A DNA stretch of 64,000 bases from positions 124,001 to 188,000 of the forward strand of contig NZ_QTJU01000004.1 of the NCBI RefSeq assembly GCF_003412455.1. Reading direction: 5' to 3'. Below the pieces are notes generated by a model. The model did no database searches, was not told the origin of the DNA, and saw only the letters and a program-made list of their open reading frames with translations. The stretch comes from Deminuibacter soli. GTDB lineage: Bacteria > Bacteroidota > Bacteroidia > Chitinophagales > Chitinophagaceae. Shown here piece by piece: positions 7,888 through 15,387 of this stretch. A program made the translations under genes and the position numbers. The stretch's first letter is position 1; each line of letters begins with the position of its first letter.

Positions 7888-8922
7888 TTAACCCTGCGGC
7901 ATGGCCCGGCGCAGACTGGAGTTACGTACCACCAGTTCTGACTTTAGTAAAATGCTGTTGGTTACGGCAACCGAGGCATCGCCCGATAAATAATTGATCA
8001 GATGGCGGGCTGCCACCTCACCCATCTGGTAACCGGGATAATTAATGGCAGTGAGGTTGGGTTCTATCACCCTGCATACCGGGTCGTCGTTAAAGCCTGC
8101 CACGGCTATATCCTGCGGAACACGGATGCCTGCCTGCTTTAAAGCAATGATGCAACCTGCGGCACAGTTATCATTTGCGGCAAAAACACCATCCGGTCTT
8201 GCAGCGCGGCTAAGTATATCAGCTGCTGCGGCTGCACCTTCATCCTGGCTTAAATTGTTGATGATGACATTCGATTCGGAGAAGGACAAACCGTGATCTT
8301 CAAGCGCCTGTTTATAGCCCTTCAGCCGGTCTACATACACATTGCGTTTAGGTGTTGCGGTAATGTGCACAATATTGGTACAGCCCTGTTCAATTAAATG
8401 GCTGGTGGTTTTATAGGCTGCTCGCACATTATCGATCAGTACATTGGTGCTGTTGGATTGTTCCATTACACGGTCGAAGAAAACAACCGGGATTCCTTTC
8501 TTAAAAAAGGCATCGAAATGCTGCAGGTCTGCGGTATCAATGGCAAGTGAAACCAGCAACCCGTCTACGCGGTTATCGTACATGGTTTTGGCATTCGCCT
8601 TTTCTTTTTCAACAGATTCGGCGGACTGGCTGATGATAAGGTTATAGCCATCGGCACCTGCGGTTTGTTCGATACCTGCTATAACGGTGCTCATGAAATG
8701 ACTGTTAATGCGGGGTATAATTACACCAATGGTATGCGTACGCTGGCTGCGGAGATTGCGGGCAAAATGGTTGGAGCGGTAGCCCAGCTGCTCGGCCATG
8801 TCGAAAATACGTTTCTTGGTTTTTTTGCTTACTACAGGGTCATCTTTCAATGCGCGGCTAACGGTGGCTATGGAAATGTTGAGCTGGTGCGCAATGTCGT
8901 AAATGGTGGATTCTTTTTGCAT
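7888..8922 (-). CDS. LacI/GalR family transcriptional regulator
   Basis: The protein is 344 residues from the ATG at 8922; an upstream ATG at 9000 would add 26 residues before the HTH and is unlikely. The N-terminal HTH reads TIYDIAHQLNISIATVSRAL, followed by the hinge (YRSNHFARNLRSQRT) and a periplasmic-binding-protein-like effector domain (GVIIPRINSHF, FFDRV, VFAANDNCAAG, VAGFNDDP). It converges with the diketogulonate reductase gene and is divergent from the GH3 glycosidase gene, so it probably controls sugar catabolism, most directly the glycosidase (inference from position). Confidence 0.9.
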   Translation of the reverse strand: MQKESTIYDIAHQLNISIATVSRALKDDPVVSKKTKKRIFDMAEQLGYRSNHFARNLRSQRTHTIGVIIPRINSHFMSTVIAGIEQTAGADGYNLIISQSAESVEKEKANAKTMYDNRVDGLLVSLAIDTADLQHFDAFFKKGIPVVFFDRVMEQSNSTNVLIDNVRAAYKTTSHLIEQGCTNIVHITATPKRNVYVDRLKGYKQALEDHGLSFSESNVIINNLSQDEGAAAAADILSRAARPDGVFAANDNCAAGCIIALKQAGIRVPQDIAVAGFNDDPVCRVIEPNLTAINYPGYQMGEVAARHLINYLSGDASVAVTNSILLKSELVVRNSSLRRAMPQG

Positions 8923-9149
8923 ACAATCAATACAACAAGGTTGCGGCAGGTTGTGCAGGTTTTGTTTGGGTTGAATAATGTTATCAGTTGTAATATACAT
9001 TTTTCTTTATATTACAGCAGCTTATTCATCACTGCATCTTGCCATAAAACGATTCAGCATGCAACATTTATTCCTGGTCGCTTTCCCGGCGATGCATCTG
9101 TGTAATTACATCAGATTTATTTATCCCACTCATACAAACTGACTGATTC

Positions 9150-11327
9150 ATGAAAAACTTTCTGAAATCCTTTGCTGTATTGCTTTTGCTGCTGCAGGTA
9201 TGCCTGCGTTCGGGCGCGCAAACGCCTGCTTACCTGAACACGGCACTGCCGGTAAATACTAGGGTGAACGATTTGATCAGCCGCCTTACCCTGCAGGAAA
9301 AAGTGAACCAGATGATGAACAATACACCGGCTATTGAACGCCTGCATATCCCGGAATACAACTGGTGGAGCGAGGCGCTGCATGGCATAGCACGCTCGGG
9401 CGTAGCCACGGTTTTTCCGCAGGCAATAGGTATGGCTGCTACATTTGACGACCGGTTGATACATGCAGCCGCAGATGCCATTGGTGATGAAGGAAGGGCC
9501 ATGTACAATGCATCGGTAAAAAACAACAACCGCCTGCAATATGGCGGGCTTACTTTCTGGACACCCAATATCAACATCTTCCGCGATCCGCGCTGGGGCA
9601 GGGGACAGGAAACCTATGGTGAAGATCCCTACCTTACCACGCAGATGGGTGTTGCATTTGTAAAAGGCTTGCAGGGCAATAACCCGCATTACCTGAAAGT
9701 GGCTGCCTGCGCCAAACATTATGCGGTGCACAGCGGGCCTGAAAAACTGCGGCACAGTTTTAATGCACAGGCTTCGCCCAAGGATTTATGGGAAACTTAT
9801 CTGCCGGCTTTTCATGCACTGGTAAACAACGGCGTGGAAGCAGTAATGTGTGCTTATAACCGTACCAATGACGAGGCCTGCTGCGGCAATACGTTCCTGT
9901 TACAGGATGTGTTGCGTAACCAGTGGGGGTTTAAGGGACATATTGTATCTGACTGCGGCGCGATTGATGATTTCTTCAATGGCCATAAACTGGTGGCCAA
10001 CCGCACACAGGCGGCAGCACTGGCTTTGCAGCGCGGGGTAAACCTGAACTGCGGCGATACCTATGGCGCTTTGACCGACGCGGTGAAACAGGGACTGGTA
10101 ACCGAGCAAATGATTGACAGTTCACTGGCCATGTTGCTGCGTACACGTTTTAAACTCGGCCTGTTTGATCCTGCGCAACAAAATCCTTACAACAATATTC
10201 CCGAATCTGTTATCAACAGCGCGGCGCACCGCAAGCTGGCGCGTACGGTAGCTACTGAATCGGTGGTGCTGCTGAAGAACAATGGTGTGCTGCCTTTGAA
10301 GAATAACCTGAAGCAATATTTTGTTACGGGGCCCAATGCATCGAACAGTGATGTACTGATGGGCAACTATTATGGTGTAAACGACCACATGGTTACCATA
10401 CTGGAAGGTATTTCGGCACAGGTGCAGCCGGGATCACAGTTGCATTACAGGCAGGCGATACTGCTTGACAGGAATAATGTAAACCCGCTTGACTGGTCGA
10501 GCGGTGAAGCCAGGGAAGCCGACGCTACTGTAGTGGTAATGGGCATTTCGGGTTTGCTGGAAGGCGAAGAGGGCGAATCCATTGCCTCACCACATGCAGG
10601 TGACCGGCTGGATTATAATATCCCGGAGAACCAGCTGAACTACCTGCGTGCGTTGAAGAGGGATAATAAGAAGCCTGTGATTGCGGTGATCACCGGCGGC
10701 AGCCCCATGAACCTGTCTGAAGTACATGAACTGGCCGATGCGGTGCTGCTGGTATGGTACCCTGGTGAAGAAGGTGGCAACGCAGTGGCGGATATATTGT
10801 TTGGCAAGGTATCACCATCAGGCAGGCTGCCGATTACCTTCCCGCAGTCGTACGAACAGTTGCCTGCATATGAAGATTATTCCATGAAAGGCAGAACCTA
10901 CCGGTATATGACGGCACAGCCCATGTACCCCTTTGGCTTTGGATTGAGCTATACATCGTTTACTTACAGCAACCTGCGTACAGCGGTAAAAAACAGCAAT
11001 AGCAGCAAAACCGTAACCGCCAGCGTAACCGTAACCAACAAGGGTAAATACGCCAGTGATGAAGTGGTACAGCTGTACGTTACCCATCATGAAAAAGACG
11101 CTGCACTGTACGCACTGAAAGGCTTTCATCGCATTACGCTGAAGCCGGGTGAACAGCAGCAGGTGCAGTTTGCACTTACCCCCGATTTGCTGGGCCTGGT
11201 AAATGACAAAGGTGAAACCGTAATGCCTGCACAATCGTTTACCATCAGTATTGCAGGCAGTTTGCCTGGCAGCAGAAGCGAAACGCTGGGGGCTGCAACT
11301 GCTGTTTCGGCTGATGTAAAATTATAA
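9150..11327 (+). CDS. Secreted glycoside hydrolase family 3 (beta-glucosidase/beta-xylosidase type)
   Basis: A 725-residue protein with a signal peptide (hydrophobic core then SGAQ near residue 24). The GH3 N-terminal barrel shows WWSEALHGIARSG, FRDPRWGRGQETYGEDPYL and KHYAVHSGPE. The nucleophile aspartate is Asp268 in VSDCGAIDDFF. The C-terminal alpha/beta sandwich has VVMGISGLLEGEEGES and WYPGEEGGNAVADILFG, and a fibronectin-III-like tail ends the protein. WWSEALHG and the overall layout resemble plant-type beta-xylosidase/arabinosidase members more than BglX, but substrate cannot be set from sequence alone. It is probably periplasmic. A hairpin terminator follows 16 nt after the stop. Confidence 0.9.
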   Translation: MKNFLKSFAVLLLLLQVCLRSGAQTPAYLNTALPVNTRVNDLISRLTLQEKVNQMMNNTPAIERLHIPEYNWWSEALHGIARSGVATVFPQAIGMAATFDDRLIHAAADAIGDEGRAMYNASVKNNNRLQYGGLTFWTPNINIFRDPRWGRGQETYGEDPYLTTQMGVAFVKGLQGNNPHYLKVAACAKHYAVHSGPEKLRHSFNAQASPKDLWETYLPAFHALVNNGVEAVMCAYNRTNDEACCGNTFLLQDVLRNQWGFKGHIVSDCGAIDDFFNGHKLVANRTQAAALALQRGVNLNCGDTYGALTDAVKQGLVTEQMIDSSLAMLLRTRFKLGLFDPAQQNPYNNIPESVINSAAHRKLARTVATESVVLLKNNGVLPLKNNLKQYFVTGPNASNSDVLMGNYYGVNDHMVTILEGISAQVQPGSQLHYRQAILLDRNNVNPLDWSSGEAREADATVVVMGISGLLEGEEGESIASPHAGDRLDYNIPENQLNYLRALKRDNKKPVIAVITGGSPMNLSEVHELADAVLLVWYPGEEGGNAVADILFGKVSPSGRLPITFPQSYEQLPAYEDYSMKGRTYRYMTAQPMYPFGFGLSYTSFTYSNLRTAVKNSNSSKTVTASVTVTNKGKYASDEVVQLYVTHHEKDAALYALKGFHRITLKPGEQQQVQFALTPDLLGLVNDKGETVMPAQSFTISIAGSLPGSRSETLGAATAVSADVKL

Positions 11328-11342
11328 ATGATGAACTGAATG

Positions 11343-11381
11343 AAAGGCATTGCTGCTGTTGAAGCAGTGATGCCTTTTTTT
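11343..11381 (+). terminator. Intrinsic terminator after GH3 gene
   Basis: AAAGGCATTGCTGC and GCAGTGATGCCTTT form a long stem with two G-T wobbles around a TGTTGAA loop, followed by a run of T. It lies 16 nt after the glycosidase stop codon. Confidence 0.8.
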
Positions 11382-11463
11382 ATGCGGTTGTTGAACAGCA
11401 AAACTTTTGCCCGGCAACCCTGTTGTAAAAATGTAAACCAGTTTTATCATTTAAAATGTTGTT

Positions 11464-11733
11464 ATGGCAAAAGCTGCAAAAAAAGGAACAGCGAAGAAAA
11501 ACAGGCTGGGGGTAAAAAATTCGCTGGTGAACAATATTAACGCACGGAAGAAAAAAGGCGCGTCACGTTCAAAAAAAGCCGGCTCCATATCGGGCGATGC
11601 TTATGAAGCAATGGAAGATAACTGGGGTAAACCTGCGCCGAAAAAGACTGCAAAGAAGGCTGCAGTAAAAAAGAAGACCGCTAAAAAAGCTGCCCCCAAA
11701 AAGGCGGCGCGTAAAAAAGCCGCGGGCAAATAA
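11464..11733 (+). CDS. Lysine/alanine-rich histone H1-like basic protein
   Basis: An 89-residue, very basic protein. The N-terminal 35 residues are Lys/Arg/Asn-rich, the middle holds SISGDAYEAMEDNWGK (the only acidic segment), and the C-terminal 35 residues repeat KKTAKKAA / KKAAPKKAARKKAAGK. The C-terminal pattern is like eukaryotic H1 tails and bacterial H1-like proteins, which bind DNA or RNA without sequence specificity. It stands alone between a terminator and a convergent response-regulator gene. Nucleoid or RNA binding is inferred from composition only; the acidic middle motif could be a protein contact. Confidence 0.7.
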   Translation: MAKAAKKGTAKKNRLGVKNSLVNNINARKKKGASRSKKAGSISGDAYEAMEDNWGKPAPKKTAKKAAVKKKTAKKAAPKKAARKKAAGK

Positions 11734-11758
11734 CCCCGCCGCGGTGTTGCCTGTGGTT

Positions 11759-12406
11759 TTATATTTTGGTAATGCCTTCTTTTAATGCGTACATCACTAG
11801 CCCAACGCGGGTTTTAATGCCCAGTTTTATAAACAGGGTGTCGCGGTAACCTTCTACTGTGCGGTGACTGCAATACATTTTTTCTGCAATTTCTTTGTAC
11901 GTTAATTCTGTGGCCGCATATTCCAGGAACAGTATTTCCCTGTCGTTAAGCGCTGTTGCTTTTTCTTCAGGTGGGGAATCTCCTGCAAACATGCCCTGCA
12001 GCATTTTCCGTGCAATCCAGTCAGGGTAGTAAAAACCTTGTTGCACCAGCTCATCCAGGGCATGATGCAGATCATCGGGGCGGGTATTTTTAAGCAGGTA
12101 ACCTTTGGCGCCGTTTCGCAGCATGCGGATGAGTGTTTTTTCATCATCGCGCATTGACAGGGCGAGTATTTTAATGTGCGGGTAGTGTTTTGTTAACCAG
12201 GCAGCGGTTTCAAACCCGTTCATTACGGGCATGTTGATATCGAGCAGCACAATATCGGGCCGGGGCTGTTTGGCGAATTGTTCGGTGAGCAACATGCCAT
12301 TGGCTACCTGGTAAAGAACCCTGTAGTCGGGGAACTGGTTGATCACGGCTTTAATGGCTTCTGCAATCAGTAAATGATCGTCTGCTATAACTACACTGTA
12401 TTGCAT
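11759..12406 (-). CDS. NarL/FixJ-type response regulator (LuxR HTH)
   Basis: A 215-residue protein. The receiver domain has the acidic pair D9-D10, phosphoacceptor Asp56 in DIVLLDINMP and the conserved Lys in GAKGYLLKN. The C-terminal LuxR-type HTH reads LTYKEIAEKMYCSHRTVEGYRDTLFIKLGI. It starts 2 nt after the histidine kinase stop, the last of four closely packed genes, so it is the output of that kinase. Targets are unknown; the outer-membrane barrel gene that diverges from this operon (14822) is one candidate. Confidence 0.93.
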   Translation of the reverse strand: MQYSVVIADDHLLIAEAIKAVINQFPDYRVLYQVANGMLLTEQFAKQPRPDIVLLDINMPVMNGFETAAWLTKHYPHIKILALSMRDDEKTLIRMLRNGAKGYLLKNTRPDDLHHALDELVQQGFYYPDWIARKMLQGMFAGDSPPEEKATALNDREILFLEYAATELTYKEIAEKMYCSHRTVEGYRDTLFIKLGIKTRVGLVMYALKEGITKI

Positions 12407-12408
12407 GT

Positions 12409-13197
12409 TTATCTGTTTAAAGTATGGGCAGGTATCTGCAACAGCATACGGGTGCCTTCACCGGGTATACTGCTGAGTGAAAAAGCTGCCTGTATCATTT
12501 CTGCACGTTTGCGCATATTCTCCAGGCCTATGCCATTGCCTTTTGCCGGAGTTAGTGTAAAACCACGTCCATTGTCTTCGGCCTTCACCTGCAGCCCATT
12601 GCTGTCGTGGTGCAGTGCTATGCTGATGTTGCTGCATGCTGCGTGTTTAAGGCTGTTCTGCAAAAACTCCTGTAAAATGCGGAGGGTAAAGCTTTTAATG
12701 GCATTGGAAGCATCAATATAATCTACATTGCTTTTCAGCGAAATGGCGCATGCGCCGCTGGCTTCAATTTTAGCGCATTCATTGCTGATGAGCCGGAACA
12801 GGTCTGTATCGAGGAAAGAAGCATCGGTGAGGTCTTTCGACAGCATTCTTAAATCGCTCAGCGATTCGTGCAAAATAGCGATGGTATTGTAAATGGTTTG
12901 CTGTATGCCCGGCGGTGCCTGCTGCAGCTGCTGCAGGTAAATGGTAGCCAGTGTTATTTTCTGCCCTACGTTGTCGTGAATTTCCTGGCCGATATGCTGC
13001 ATGGTGAGCTGCTGCACTTCAAATTGTGTTTGCAACAGCTCGTGTGAAAAGCGTTCATTAATGTGTTCTATTTCTTTTGCATGTTCCAGTTTTCGCCTCC
13101 GGTAAATGATCATTACTGCCAGTATGGTAATCAGGAAGGCAACGAGAACGATCATGGTTGTACCGATAAGTAGAAATCCTTCTTTCGCGTCATCCAT
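12409..13197 (-). CDS. Sensor histidine kinase, NarX/DegS-like (HisKA_3-type)
   Basis: A 262-residue kinase with one N-terminal membrane helix (about residues 15-33), a coiled-coil linker, a dimerisation/phosphoacceptor region with His74 in QEIHDNVGQK, and a C-terminal HATPase domain with the N box (EFLQNSLKHA), DNGRGF and GNGIGLENM. It has no sensor domain of its own, so the signal probably comes from the membrane protein just upstream. The start at 13197 gives a 46 bp overlap with that gene. An internal ATG at 13155 would give an ATGA overlap but cuts the residues before the helix that this kinase type usually has. Confidence 0.9.
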   Translation of the reverse strand: MDDAKEGFLLIGTTMIVLVAFLITILAVMIIYRRRKLEHAKEIEHINERFSHELLQTQFEVQQLTMQHIGQEIHDNVGQKITLATIYLQQLQQAPPGIQQTIYNTIAILHESLSDLRMLSKDLTDASFLDTDLFRLISNECAKIEASGACAISLKSNVDYIDASNAIKSFTLRILQEFLQNSLKHAACSNISIALHHDSNGLQVKAEDNGRGFTLTPAKGNGIGLENMRKRAEMIQAAFSLSSIPGEGTRMLLQIPAHTLNR

Positions 13198-13817
13198 AAA
13201 AAAGCGATTGTATAAGTGCTATAGAGAATAATGTTCAGTACAGTTGATACATATACCAGCATCTGAACTGTTGTTTTATACCCTTTTACAAAGTACAGCC
13301 AGTTGCTCATGGTAAAATAGGGCAGGGTACCTACCAGGAACAGCAGGTAAGCGAACAGCATATAAAAAAAAGGATTACGCAGGAAATTGAAATCGGCAGG
13401 GTTTTGCAGCATGTCGTAAAACTTGAGTACAATACTGCAAACGATATAAATAGCACCCACGCAATATACCTTTGCATTAAACCTGTTATTGACACTTGCA
13501 AACAGGGTTAATGCGATGGCTGCTACGATAAAGGTGATAATAAAGAAGAGGATGTATTTCCTGTATCTTTTATTACCCAGTGAAAAATAAATAATAACCA
13601 GGTACAGCAGGTGCTGCAAGGGTACCTGTATGTTATACACGTTTACATTCACAGGGGAAGTATTGTTGGCAAAAAACTCTTCATAGGTTTCCACAATCGC
13701 CACAAGTCCCAGCAATAAAGGGAAAATGCGCAATGCAGGCGTTCGCCAAATGGTTTTCAGCGCTAGCAGTGAAGCGATAAATGCTGCAATTTCAAGATAA
13801 GTCAACATCCTCTCCAT
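13152..13817 (-). CDS. Polytopic membrane protein of unknown function in two-component operon
   Basis: A 221-residue, strongly hydrophobic protein with about six or seven predicted membrane helices, including the FIASLLALK, LLYLVIIYFSL, ILFFIITFIVAAIAL, YMLFAYLLFLVGTL and ILYSTYTIAFLW segments. I do not recognise a named family. It overlaps the start of the histidine kinase gene and lies 6 nt after a small secreted-protein gene, so it is probably the sensing partner for the kinase, which has no sensor domain (inference). Its short loops make binding of a membrane-soluble or lipid signal possible, but nothing in the sequence shows it. Confidence 0.75.
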   Translation of the reverse strand: MERMLTYLEIAAFIASLLALKTIWRTPALRIFPLLLGLVAIVETYEEFFANNTSPVNVNVYNIQVPLQHLLYLVIIYFSLGNKRYRKYILFFIITFIVAAIALTLFASVNNRFNAKVYCVGAIYIVCSIVLKFYDMLQNPADFNFLRNPFFYMLFAYLLFLVGTLPYFTMSNWLYFVKGYKTTVQMLVYVSTVLNIILYSTYTIAFLWMTRKKDFYLSVQP

Positions 13818-13823
13818 AAGGCC

Positions 13824-14531
13824 TTAGTTGGTATAATCAATATGTAATGAATCGGCCTTCTTCAGCAGTGCTGTGGTGGAATCCGGGCAGTTGGGCGGAC
13901 ACATTTTACCCTGGTTCTGGCTCATCAGGTTGGTAGATTGCATCATGAGCATGCCTTTCTGTGCATCTGCCGACTGCATGGTTTCTGTAATGTCTGGGAT
14001 TTCAAATTTGTCTTTCAAACCCAGGTGCAGGCTTTTTTTCCTGTTGCTGCAATAGCGTGGGTCGAAGTCGATATCAAAGGCAGTTGATTTATTATTGTAG
14101 GTAGGCACCAGGAACAAAGTGTGCTGGCTTGCATAAGCCTTGTTCCACACTTTTGAGCTGGAATCGCCGTATACACCATAGTAAAAACGGATCCCCAGGT
14201 CGGATACCGGAATGTTGAGGTTAGTGGAATATTTTTCCATCAGGCAGATAAAGCGCTTCAGTGTATCGAGCGGAAACCAGCAGGCGCGGCCATCTTTAAT
14301 ATGGTGCTTTTTGGGGTAAGGTTGCGCATTGATAACTGATGCATGTGTGGTACCGTAGCGGGAAATAGATTCAAGTAAATCATTGGGAGAAAGTCCTGCC
14401 AGGTTGTCTTCCGTACAATCAATACAGGTTTTGTAAGGTTGGTCAGCTTTGGGATTGTGTTTTTTTTGAAAAGCCATGAATGCAATAACAAGCAGAGAGA
14501 GCACATTGGTCGTGATCAAGAGTTTTTTCAT
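13824..14531 (-). CDS. Hypothetical secreted or membrane-anchored protein
   Basis: The protein is 235 residues from the ATG at 14531 (MKKLLITTN...); an ATG at 14600 would put 23 extra residues ahead of the signal sequence. An N-terminal hydrophobic helix (about residues 4-20) is followed by a soluble domain. Several cysteines are visible: C-x2-C in KTCIDCTED, one in RACWFP, and C-x3-C in KMCPPNCPDS. These could bind metal or form disulfides. I recognise no family. It is the first gene of the four-gene operon with the membrane protein, kinase and response regulator, so it may be a periplasmic signal-binding part (inference). Confidence 0.7.
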   Translation of the reverse strand: MKKLLITTNVLSLLVIAFMAFQKKHNPKADQPYKTCIDCTEDNLAGLSPNDLLESISRYGTTHASVINAQPYPKKHHIKDGRACWFPLDTLKRFICLMEKYSTNLNIPVSDLGIRFYYGVYGDSSSKVWNKAYASQHTLFLVPTYNNKSTAFDIDFDPRYCSNRKKSLHLGLKDKFEIPDITETMQSADAQKGMLMMQSTNLMSQNQGKMCPPNCPDSTTALLKKADSLHIDYTN

Positions 14532-14821
14532 AAAGAGATTGGGTTTGAAAAAAATACAAAAATGGCGGTATATGCCATAATCGACAAAAGGTATTAACAT
14601 TTTTTGGTTTTTTCAATAGGTGTTTTACACACATTCTGTTGGTTGTTTCACTGGTACAACACGCGTTTCAGCGGAAGAAACCGTGTAAACACCGGTCTTT
14701 ACGGGGCTTTTGTTGCTTTGTCAGTAAGTGGTTGTTTTGTCAGTGACAAATAGCTTTGGCATTATTTCTGATTTTCACTGACACAGAAGATTCGATTCGT
14801 AACAGAAAAATTTTAAGAACC

Positions 14822-15310
14822 ATGAAAAAGTTAATGAGATCCGCAGTACTGGCAGTAGTTGTTTTAGCAACAGCGTTAACCGCAAACGCACAAAAATCAG
14901 ATCCCTGGCGTCTTGGCATTGGTGTTGACGGCGGACTGGGTTTAAAAACACCAACCCCGTTTGTATTGGGTGGTGATGTACGCTTGCAGAAAGGCATTGT
15001 ACACGGCCTGTCTGGTATTTTCACAACCGGTTACACCCATTTCTTTGAAAAAGACAACCAGGCATCTGCAGGTTTTATCCCTGTTAAAGCCGGTTTGAAG
15101 TATTTCCCTGTGAGCAATTTTTATGTAAGTGCTGAAGCCGGTGCAGGCTTTGGTGTTGACAAAGGCCTGGGTACTTCGTTTGTATGGTCTCCTGCTATCG
15201 GTTACACATTTGCCAAACATTGGGATGTGAGCGTGAAGTATGAAGATTATACCAAATACACTGAAACAAAACAGCTGGCTTTGCGTATTGCTTATGGCTT
15301 TAGCTTATAG
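14822..15310 (+). CDS. Small outer-membrane beta-barrel protein
   Basis: A 162-residue protein with a clear signal peptide (MKKLMRSAVLAV ... ALTANAQ, about 23 residues). The mature part is made of alternating hydrophobic strands with Gly/Tyr turns and ends in LALRIAYGFSL, a C-terminal aromatic strand expected for an outer-membrane barrel of about eight strands (OmpA/OmpX-like). The cargo is unknown. It diverges from the two-component operon with about 290 bp between starts, so its promoter may be under that response regulator (inference). The ATG at 14822 is preferred over the one at 14756, which lies before the signal peptide. Confidence 0.8.
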   Translation: MKKLMRSAVLAVVVLATALTANAQKSDPWRLGIGVDGGLGLKTPTPFVLGGDVRLQKGIVHGLSGIFTTGYTHFFEKDNQASAGFIPVKAGLKYFPVSNFYVSAEAGAGFGVDKGLGTSFVWSPAIGYTFAKHWDVSVKYEDYTKYTETKQLALRIAYGFSL

Positions 15311-15329
15311 TGAACCACATTCACTGCAT

Positions 15330-15363
15330 ACAGATGCCACACCAGTTACGGTGTGGCATCTGT
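15330..15363. terminator. Bidirectional hairpin between convergent genes
   Basis: ACAGATGCCACACC and GGTGTGGCATCTGT form a perfect 14 bp stem around AGTTAC. It lies between the barrel protein stop and the convergent DUF5686 gene. A strong T run is missing, so termination strength is uncertain. Confidence 0.7.
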
Positions 15364-15387
15364 GTATACAGGCTATAGTGATTTTTA

